Below are positions 56,201 through 64,000 of a DNA stretch of 64,000 bases, piece after piece. The number at the start of each line of letters is the position of its first letter. Position 1 is the stretch's first letter. Where the stretch lies: assembly GCA_020002185.1 (NCBI GenBank), contig CM034544.1:37353862-37417861 (forward strand). Reading direction: 5' to 3'. The position numbers were made by a program, and so were the translations under genes. This DNA comes from Paraescarpia echinospica (taxonomy: Eukaryota; Annelida; Polychaeta; Sabellida; Siboglinidae). The notes beneath the pieces were generated by a model. That model was not told where the DNA came from and made no database searches. It was given only the letters and a program-made list of their open reading frames with translations.

Positions 56201-58980
56201 GATCACTTTGACATGGGACATGTTTGTTTTGAGAATACTGAATGTACTAATGCAATTAGACAAGATAAAACATCAAATGGGAATGAGTTTTCAGACCCAT
56301 AACTTACGTACTTTTTTCTTGTAACTTACGTGACGGAGATGAAAGGGTAAAATACATTCCCCATTGCGGTTAATCTATTTATGTGTGTGGCTTGATATCC
56401 GTCTAGCCTTCGTGAAGATTTGTAACATGCAGGACATCAAGGTGGGGTAAGACCACATTAAGGATCCGTCCGCCGAAAGAGTGCACTTGAAAATACCGTT
56501 CTGGTGTGATATGCGTGAATTTTTTTCGATCACTTTGTCATGGGACACGTTTATTTCGAGAACGCTGAATGTACTTATGCATTAGACAAGATAAAATATC
56601 AAATGGGAATGAGTTTTCACACTCATAACTTACGTATTATTTTCTTGTAACTTACGTGACGGAGATGAAAGGGTAACATATATTCCCCTTTGTGGTTAAT
56701 CTAGTTATGTGTGTAGCTTGATATCAGTCTAGCTTTCGTGAAGATTTGTAAGCAGGACATCAATTTGTGGTAAGACCACATTAAGGATCCGTCCGCCGAA
56801 AAAGTGCACATGAAAATACTGTTTTGGTGTGATAAGCGTGAATTATCTTCGATCACTTTTTGATGGGACACGTTTGTTTCAAGAATACTGAATGTACTAC
56901 TGCATTAGACATGGTAAAACGTCAAATTGGAATGAGTTTTCACACATATAACTTACGTAATATTTTCTTGTAACTTACGTGACGGAGATGAAAGGTAACA
57001 TACATTCCTCTTTGCGGTTATTCTAGTTATGTGTGTGGCATGATATCAGTCTAGCCTTCGTGAAGATTTGTAACATGCAAGATATAAATTTGGGGTAAGA
57101 CCACATTAAGGATCCGTCCGCCTAAAGAGTGCACTTGATAAACAGTTTTGGTGTGATATGCGTGAATTTGTTTCGACTACTTTGAAATGGGACATGTTTG
57201 TTTCGAGAACACTGAATGTACTAATGCATTAGACAAGATAAAACACCAAATGGGATGAGTTTTCACACCCATAACTTATGTACTGTTTTCTTGTAACTTA
57301 CGTGACGGAGATGAAAGGGTAACATACATTCCTGTTTGCGGTTAATCTAGTTATGTGTGTGGCATGATAGCAGTCTAACCTTCGTGAAGATTTGTGACAT
57401 GCAGGACATTAATTTGGGGTAAGACTACATTAAGGATCCGTCCGCCTAAAGAGTGCACTTGAAAAACCGTTTTGGTTTGAAATGCGTGAAATTTTTTCGA
57501 TCACTTTTACATGGGACATGTTTGTTTCGAGAATACTGAATGTACTTCTGCAATAGACAAGATCAAATATCAAACGGGAATGAGTTTCCACACCAATAAC
57601 TTAAGTACTATTTTCTTGTAATTTACGTGACGGAGATGAAAGGGTAACATACATTCCCCTTTGATGTTAATTTAGTTATGTGTGTAGCTTGATGTCAGTC
57701 TAGCCTTCGAGAAGATTTGTAACATGCAGGACATCAATTTTGGGTAAGACAACTTTATGGATCCGTCCTCCGAAAGAGTGCTCATGAAAATACCGATTTG
57801 GTGTGATATGCGTGAATTCTCTTCGATCACTTTTTCACGGGACACGTTTGTTTCAAGAATACTGAATGTACTACTGCATTAGACAAGATAAAACGTCAAA
57901 TGTGAATGATTTTTCACTCACATAACTTACGTACTGTTTTCTTGTAACTTACGTGACGGAGATGAAAGGGTAACATATATTCCCCTTTGTGGTTAATGTA
58001 GTTATGTGTGTAGCTTGATATCAGTCTAGCCTTCGTGAAGATTTGTAAGCAGGACATCAATTTGGGGTAAGACCACATTAAGGATCCGTCCGCCGAAAAA
58101 GTGCACATGAAAATACTGTTTTGGTGTGATAAGCGTGAATTCTCTTCGATCACTTTTTCATGGGACACGTTTGTTTCAAGAATACTTAATGTACTACTGC
58201 ATCAGACAAGATAAAACGTCAAATGTGAATGATTTTTCACTCACATAACTTACGTACTATTTTGTTGTAACTTACGTGACGGAGATGAAAGGGTTATATA
58301 CATTGCCCTTTGCGGTTAATCTAGTTATGTGTATAGCTTGGTATCAGTCTATCCTTCGTGAAGATTTGTAACATGCAAGACATCAATTTGGGGTAAGACC
58401 ACATTAAGGATCCGTCCGCCCAAAGAATGCACTTGATATACTTTTATGGTGTGAAATGCGTGAATTTTTTTCGATCACTTTGACATGGGACATGTTTGTT
58501 TCGAGAATACTGAATGTATTAATGTAATTAGGCAAGATAAAACATCAAATGGGAATGAGTTTTCACACCTATAACTTACTTACTATTTTCTTGTAACTTA
58601 CGTGACGGAGATGAAAGGGTAACATACATTCCCCATTGCGGTTAATCTAGTTATGTGTTTGGCTTGATATCAGTCTAGCCTTCGTGAAGATTTGTAACAT
58701 GTAGGACATCAATTTGGGGTAAGACCACATTAAGGATCCGTCCGCCGAAAGAGAGCACTTGAAAATACCGTTTTGGTGTGATATGCATGAATTTTTTTCG
58801 AACACTGTCATGGGTCACGTTTGTTTCGAGAACACTGAATGTACTAATGCATTAGACAAGATAAAACATCAAATGGGAATGAGTTTTCACACCTATAACT
58901 TACGTACTATTTTCTTGTAACTTACGTGACGGAGATGAAAGGGTAACATATATTCCTCTTTGCGGTTAATCTAGTTATGT

Positions 58981-58993
58981 CTAAAAAAAAAAA
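58981..58993. other. Array boundary with 11-A tract
   Basis: The last satellite monomer is broken after CTAGTTATGT and is followed by CT and 11 consecutive A, then AGAAGC. This could be a simple junction, or the A-rich tail of an inserted element on the plus strand whose body would lie upstream. No such body is visible because satellite abuts it. Confidence 0.7.
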
Positions 58994-59717
58994 GAAGCAT
59001 AAACTGCAATACACATGTAGTTTTCATAACGTCATACAGTGACAGCAACTTCCGGCTGGTTGAAAAAGTGTTACGGATCCTTGAATGCGGCCTCGGGAAA
59101 CTTCACCACGGAACTAACTGGACCGCATGGATGGTACTCCGTAAACTAGTTATGGTAGTCACGATAACAGTAACATATTTCGGAGAACTGGACAGATATC
59201 ACCTTTTCGCTCCATAATGCATGTAGATGGTTCAACCATAGCCTTACTATTCCGCTGTTAAACACTGACCAAAACCACGTTCCCAGGTTTTATCAACACA
59301 ATGCGACATCAACTTAATACAAACGGTGATGTTTATAATTATTATATCATTGAAACCGTCCTTTTAACAAATGAAGGAAGTTCTCACCTAACCTGTCGTT
59401 GAGATCCAGTTGTTCTACTCGCAGAGCGGCACCTCAAGGTCGAGGCGATGGTAAACGAAACGCCGCGAGACGGCCCTAGTATATGACCACGTCTGTCGGT
59501 TGCCGTTGGTGAAGATGATACACAGCGATAAATTTGGTACCGGCTATCTACGATATACACGCGCCCGCTTGTAACAATTAACATGATTTAACAAGATTGC
59601 CATCCAGACAATTAACGCTAGATGGCAGGTGGACAAGGAAGCCTTCTGCTTATCGAGAGTCCAATACTTTTTATTTACGTGTACACCGTCCTTTAAGGTA
59701 TGTGTCGATTTAACATC
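58994..59717. other. Non-satellite flank, no gene recognised
   Basis: About 720 bp of mixed-composition DNA without tandem structure. A 66-codon minus-strand frame with an ATG at 59584 ends at 59384; its product is arginine- and serine-rich and resembles nothing I know. A stretch at 59073-59093 resembles the BamHI core of the satellite in forward orientation. I saw no RNA gene or clear promoter. Confidence 0.6.
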
Positions 59718-59874
59718 GCCCCACCACGTCTGTCACCGCCCCATCGCCCCTGTCTTCACCCCACCATTTCTGTCATCACTCCACCGTCTCTGTCATCGCC
59801 CCACCGCCTTTGTCTTCCCCATACCGCGTCTGTCACCACTCCACCGACTCTGTCAACACCCCACCGCCTTTGTC
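59718..59874. repeat. Degenerate 20-bp minisatellite, interrupted by gap
   Basis: Eight units of exactly 20 bp follow one another, the last cut to 17 bp by the gap. The unit pattern is (A/G)CCCCACCGCCTCTGTCATC, with most changes at four or five positions. Because the unit is not a multiple of three and holds few stops, frames on both strands stay open into the N run; these are not evidence of coding. The array probably continues inside the gap and was collapsed or not assembled. Confidence 0.92.
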
Positions 59875-60874
59875 NNNNNNNNNNNNNNNNNNNNNNNNNN
59901 NNNNNNNNNNNNNNNNNNNNNNNNNNNNNNNNNNNNNNNNNNNNNNNNNNNNNNNNNNNNNNNNNNNNNNNNNNNNNNNNNNNNNNNNNNNNNNNNNNNN
60001 NNNNNNNNNNNNNNNNNNNNNNNNNNNNNNNNNNNNNNNNNNNNNNNNNNNNNNNNNNNNNNNNNNNNNNNNNNNNNNNNNNNNNNNNNNNNNNNNNNNN
60101 NNNNNNNNNNNNNNNNNNNNNNNNNNNNNNNNNNNNNNNNNNNNNNNNNNNNNNNNNNNNNNNNNNNNNNNNNNNNNNNNNNNNNNNNNNNNNNNNNNNN
60201 NNNNNNNNNNNNNNNNNNNNNNNNNNNNNNNNNNNNNNNNNNNNNNNNNNNNNNNNNNNNNNNNNNNNNNNNNNNNNNNNNNNNNNNNNNNNNNNNNNNN
60301 NNNNNNNNNNNNNNNNNNNNNNNNNNNNNNNNNNNNNNNNNNNNNNNNNNNNNNNNNNNNNNNNNNNNNNNNNNNNNNNNNNNNNNNNNNNNNNNNNNNN
60401 NNNNNNNNNNNNNNNNNNNNNNNNNNNNNNNNNNNNNNNNNNNNNNNNNNNNNNNNNNNNNNNNNNNNNNNNNNNNNNNNNNNNNNNNNNNNNNNNNNNN
60501 NNNNNNNNNNNNNNNNNNNNNNNNNNNNNNNNNNNNNNNNNNNNNNNNNNNNNNNNNNNNNNNNNNNNNNNNNNNNNNNNNNNNNNNNNNNNNNNNNNNN
60601 NNNNNNNNNNNNNNNNNNNNNNNNNNNNNNNNNNNNNNNNNNNNNNNNNNNNNNNNNNNNNNNNNNNNNNNNNNNNNNNNNNNNNNNNNNNNNNNNNNNN
60701 NNNNNNNNNNNNNNNNNNNNNNNNNNNNNNNNNNNNNNNNNNNNNNNNNNNNNNNNNNNNNNNNNNNNNNNNNNNNNNNNNNNNNNNNNNNNNNNNNNNN
60801 NNNNNNNNNNNNNNNNNNNNNNNNNNNNNNNNNNNNNNNNNNNNNNNNNNNNNNNNNNNNNNNNNNNNNNNNNN
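59875..60874. other. Assembly gap of exactly 1,000 N
   Basis: The second 1,000-base N run opens inside a 20-bp minisatellite and ends at CCAAGTTGACTC, which is not minisatellite. The true length is unknown. Confidence 0.98.
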
Positions 60875-61325
60875 CCAAGTTGACTCTTTCATATAAAAAT
60901 ATTGATAACAAAAACATGTTTCTATAATTTATATTAAATATATCATATATTAATATGTCTCTACCACGTAAACTAATATTAATATTTGACAAGACCAGTC
61001 CATGTTGTTTGAGATTTATAAAACACACTTTCTGGTCTGTTTTGACAGTTGTTGTTGACAAAGTGTGGACGATTTAGATATACTGTTTCTTTTTTTCAGC
61101 TGCACTGACTTTGACTGTTGTTACAATGTGATACATTTAAGGCTGAGTTTACCAGTCAGTCAGACCTTGGGTCAATCCGTTGTACACAACAAGAGGGGTA
61201 AACATCATCGCTACCCAGTTTATAATGCCACAACTTAACTATCGACTGTCTAAATAAACACAGACACACAATACGGGGACATTTGTCACATCCGGCGACA
61301 CTGCGACATAATTTAACGGCGTTTT

Positions 61326-61376
61326 CGGGAGTCGAACCCTTTCTGGGGCCTTCAGACCCATAAAGTCACTGCCCTG
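61326..61376 (-). other. Possible degenerate tRNA-like / SINE fragment
   Basis: Read on the minus strand, 61327-61339 is GGGTTCGACTCCC, matching the Pol III B-box pattern GGTTCGANTCC. Upstream on the same strand are GACTTTATGGGTCTGAAGG and CAGGGCAGTGAC, loosely like a lysine-type tRNA body and A-box. The T-stem pairs only 3 bp and the anticodon arm does not fold with a proper 7-base loop, so this is not an intact tRNA. A tRNA-derived SINE remnant is the best guess; chance is possible. Confidence 0.25.
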
Positions 61377-61535
61377 ATATGACGTCGGTGTATTGCAGGT
61401 TATAACCCCCAAGCAACAAGGGTCGGGTTCTCTTTGACAACGTGGGGTAAACCGGGGAAAGGAGGGTGAATGACCAGGACTAAGTTAATTGATCTACTTA
61501 CCAGCCATACTCTGTCACCAAACTCGTCCTCCAGA

Positions 61536-61556
61536 TGACGTCAGGTGTCACGTGAC
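61536..61556. promoter_or_regulatory. CRE-like and E-box palindromes side by side
   Basis: TGACGTCA (61536-61543), the full CRE palindrome bound by CREB/ATF factors, is followed after three bases by GTCACGTGAC (61547-61556), a 10-bp palindrome identical to the CLEAR/USF-type E-box. Binding in this organism is inferred from conserved factor families only. Confidence 0.4.
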
Positions 61557-61823
61557 AGAGAACAGCCGTAGAGACTGGAACATAATTAGTGACTGTCGTC
61601 GATTACACTCATTACAAGGCACAATTACAACAACACTAACTTTACGACTACAACTTCCGGTGTAATTATTTACCACCAATTACGTGTGGATTCGTAAAGA
61701 AACGTGGGCTTTGTAATTGTAACTTGACCACGAAACAGATCCACTTTTGGTGATCTTCTAAAAGACGACAAATTAGCGGTGCACCAGTCAAAGTTTGTCA
61801 CGTAGGTGTGTTTAGTTTAGTGA

Positions 61824-61843
61824 CACGTGAACTGACACACGTG
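61824..61843. promoter_or_regulatory. Two CACGTG E-boxes 14 bp apart
   Basis: CACGTG occurs at 61824-61829 and at 61838-61843, the second inside the longer palindrome ACACGTGT. With the site at 61549 this gives three perfect CACGTG in about 300 bp. A related GTCATGTGAC lies at 61920-61929. Confidence 0.35.
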
Positions 61844-63121
61844 TCGTGTCAATGTCAACAAACATATAGAAGGGCTTACTTACATGAGGGTTAACCCCCT
61901 CCGTGCCCTCAGCATCTCCGTCATGTGACCATCTACAGACGATGTCAACTTGCCGTAACTTGTCTCAACATCTGTAAATTGTAAACAAACCTTTCAGTTA
62001 TAATTTGTCGTCAAAACTTTGATTATTTTGGTGGCTGTAAAAGTTAATTGTCTGAGATCGACGCAAACATCAAAACTAAAACGAGTCATATAAAATGTCA
62101 CTAAAGACAATCAACTGATTTGATGCGTCGAGTCGTACAAATTTGCGATGTTTTGACGCGACACTTTTGTACAAAAATTAAAAAGTAAACAACTGAGAAA
62201 TAAACTCGATCAGCCACAACAAAGTGTCAGTTTCAGGGTGATCATATCGGGGTTATTTATGTTGGGGTAAAATGTAGTCAATTAGATAACATATGATAGA
62301 GGAATGCTACAAAGAAGTATAAATTCTACTATTTAATAAAACTAGACGTGTACGTCTGTTACCAGAAATGTGTCAACCCTGGACATGCGTCCCGGATTGT
62401 CCAACACACGTCCCAAATGTGTCGTCTGTGAGGCAACACTGCCATCCTGTCAACAAGAAACATTTTCTTATTAATTGTGTCAAGGCCCATGACAGACGCT
62501 CACATCAACATAAGTTACTTGACAATGTCACATCTTTCAACTGTTGTGTGATATTGTATTCACCAAAGCTTGTATTTACCCTAGTGCTTTAAGGTGTCTC
62601 AACAACTGGACAGAGACGTGTGACGGCGGCTCTCTCACCAAAGATGGCGTTGAAGTGAAGACTGAAAGCAAGAAGTATAAATTATATGAGTGATTCACCA
62701 CTGTAAATTATATTCCTGAATTAATACAAATCACACAGTATCTAATTCACGACTCGTTAATTACATCATATTATATGTAGAAGTAGGGGCATGTCCGCAC
62801 CTCGAGGCGTGTCTGCACACCCTATTATTGACACATCGCATAACATCTGGTTATTGGAAATGGAATCATGTCAAACAGTAGCGTCTAACCCCCAAATCGA
62901 CCATTTGCATGTTCTATTTAATTAGAGTTCCGTAAGTAAATAGTTATGAAATAAAACGTTGTTTTCTCATATACTGTCATGTGTATTATATCAACAGTGA
63001 AGCGTGCATACGAATGTATAATTCCAAACTTCTTTTTAACGGTGTTGTAATAGTGGAAATACAGCTTACTTTCATAAGCATTTTCGAACAATTTGGAAAT
63101 GATCACGTGTTGGATGCTTGG

Positions 63122-64000
63122 GGCATGACCCCACACGCCTGTGCAGATATACCCCACATGCTGTGAAGACATACCCCACACGCTGTGCACACATACCCCA
63201 CACGCTGTGCAGACATACCCCACACGCTGTGCAGACATACCCCACACGCTGTGCAGACATACCCCACACGCTGTGCAGACATACCCCACACGCTGTGCAG
63301 ATATATACCCCACACGCTGTGCAGACATACCCCACACGCTGTGCAGACATACCCCACACGCTGTGCAGACATACCCCACACGCTGTGCAGACATACCCCA
63401 CACGCTGTGCAGACATACCCCACACGCTGTGCAGACATACCCCACACGCTGTGCAGACATACCCCACACGCTGTGCAGACATACCCCACACGCTGTGCAG
63501 ACATACCCCACACGTGGTGCAGACATACCCCACACGCTGTGCAGACATACCCCACACGCTGTGCAGACATACCCCACACACTGTGAAGACATACCCCACA
63601 CGCCTGTGCAGACATACCCCACACGCTGTGAAGACATACCCCACAAGCCTGTGCAGACATACCCCACACGCCTGTGCAGACATACCCCACACGCTGTGCA
63701 GATATACCCCACACGCTGTGCAGACATACCCCACACGCTGTGAAGACATATCCCACACGCTGCGCAGACATACCCCACACACTGTGCAGACATACCCAAC
63801 ACGCCTGTGCAGACATACCCCACACGCTGTGAAGACATACCCCACACGCTGTGAAGACATACCCCACACACTGTGCAGACATACCCCACACGCTGTGCAG
63901 ACATACCCCACACGCTGTGCAGACATACCCCACATGCTGTGCAGACATACCCCACACACTGTGAAGACATACCCCACACTCTGTGCAGACATACCCCACA
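63122..64000. repeat. 22-bp minisatellite, about 40 units, runs off the window
   Basis: The unit begins ACATACCCCACACG and ends CTGTGCAG, 22 bp. Units from about 63200 to 63500 are almost identical. Outer units carry a GCCTGTG insertion (23 bp), TGAAG for TGCAG, ACACTG, or a 2-bp TA insertion at 63299. Each unit holds CACA-CGC-TGTG, a short inverted repeat. The unit has no stop in any frame on the minus strand and few on the plus, so several overlapping frames of 200-350 codons stay open. On the minus strand 66 bp encode a 22-residue repeat containing GVCLHSVWGMSAQ. This is a by-product of period and composition, not good evidence for a protein. Confidence 0.97.

Larger units (their letters stand above)
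20404..58980 (-). repeat. Satellite array, ~325-bp monomer, reverse orientation (right arm)
   Basis: This is the same satellite as 1-19403 but reverse-complemented from start to end, about 119 monomers. The phase marker reads GGATCCGTCCGCC and recurs about every 325 bp. I saw no internal orientation switch. Sub-classes of monomer recur in longer blocks at offsets of about 650, 1,664, 1,950, 2,925, 4,231 and 5,199 bp. The array ends in mid-monomer at ...CTAGTTATGT and passes directly into non-satellite DNA with an A-tract. Reading frames of 61-84 codons inside it start only at TTG or GTG and are chance openings in a repeated unit. No transposase, integrase or other enzyme is encoded. Confidence 0.97.
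60875..63121. other. Single-copy-looking AT-rich DNA, no gene recognised
   Basis: About 2.2 kb without tandem structure. An AT-rich stretch lies near 60885-60980. A 74-codon plus-strand frame (62368-62592, ATG start) is cysteine- and histidine-containing but shows no metal-binding spacing or family motif that I recognise. AAGATGGCG near 62642 looks like a YY1-type core but opens only a four-codon frame. Exons of an unseen gene cannot be excluded, since short exons would not stand out. Confidence 0.6.

Noticed and set aside
1..58980. CRISPR-like array
   Set aside because: Whole 325-bp units repeat without unique spacers, and the context is eukaryotic.
1..58980. CENP-B box in the monomer
   Set aside because: The nearest stretch, TTTCGGAGGACGGATCC, lacks the CGGG end of the consensus; no other match seen.
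1..58980. Tandem transposable element or LTR array
   Set aside because: No terminal repeats, no target duplications and no enzyme reading frame in or between units.
59384..59584. 66-codon minus-strand frame with ATG start
   Set aside because: Short, no recognised domain, no promoter or polyA context; chance is likely, although a short exon cannot be excluded.
59629..61061. Frames of 350-430 codons across the second gap
   Set aside because: Mostly N, with minisatellite on one side; no codon evidence.
61326..61400. Functional tRNA gene
   Set aside because: B-box match is good but the T-stem and anticodon arm do not fold properly; kept only as a weak SINE-like fragment.
62368..62592. 74-codon plus-strand frame with ATG start
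   Set aside because: No recognised motif, no ordered Cys/His spacing; chance is likely.
62918..63999. Long overlapping minus-strand frames with a Cys-rich 22-residue repeat
   Set aside because: Open in all three frames because the 22-bp unit lacks stops; not a sign of selection for a protein.

Overview
The window is eukaryotic, non-coding, repeat-dominated DNA from a scaffolded genome assembly. I recognise no protein-coding gene. Evidence for a eukaryote is about 58 kb of tandem satellite with a unit of about 325 bp, two different minisatellites (20 bp and 22 bp units), no long non-repetitive reading frame, and two N gaps of exactly 1,000 bases each, which look like placeholders of arbitrary length. 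An invertebrate animal is my guess from the general look of the flanking DNA, but nothing in the sequence fixes the species.

Layout. (1) 1-19403: head-to-tail satellite array, called forward orientation here, roughly 60 monomers, running off the left edge. (2) 19404-20403: assembly gap. (3) 20404-58980: the same satellite in reverse orientation throughout, roughly 119 monomers. The only orientation switch in the window is hidden in the gap. (4) 58981-59717: non-satellite DNA starting with an 11-A tract. (5) 59718-59874: a degenerate 20-bp minisatellite cut off by (6) the second gap, 59875-60874. (7) 60875-63121: single-copy-looking, AT-rich DNA with a cluster of CACGTG palindromes, one CRE palindrome and a weak tRNA/SINE-like fragment. 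(8) 63122-64000: a 22-bp minisatellite running off the right edge.

The satellite has a BamHI site (GGATCC) in nearly every monomer, two copies of ACGTAAGTTA 22 bp apart, and in one monomer class a perfect 10-bp dyad. Monomers fall into sub-classes that recur in longer blocks. Recognisable block offsets include about 650, 1,664, 1,950, 2,925, 3,900, 5,199 and 7,804 bp, most close to whole multiples of 325. The blocks form a mosaic, which suggests repeated unequal exchange or conversion.

The most noteworthy structure is a long inverted duplication. The left array next to the gap (about 14.27-19.40 kb) is an almost exact reverse complement of 36.57-41.71 kb on a fixed mirror axis (coordinates sum to 55974). 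The first 1.7 kb mirrors 41.6-43.3 kb on a second axis (sum about 43300). The left side therefore carries an extra 12.67 kb, equal to 39 monomers, between those segments. Either this is a real giant satellite palindrome whose centre is missing, or the left contig is another copy or haplotype of the right array placed backwards by the assembler. These comparisons were made by eye at many diagnostic sites, not by full alignment. No genes act together here; any role, such as centromeric or heterochromatic, is inference.
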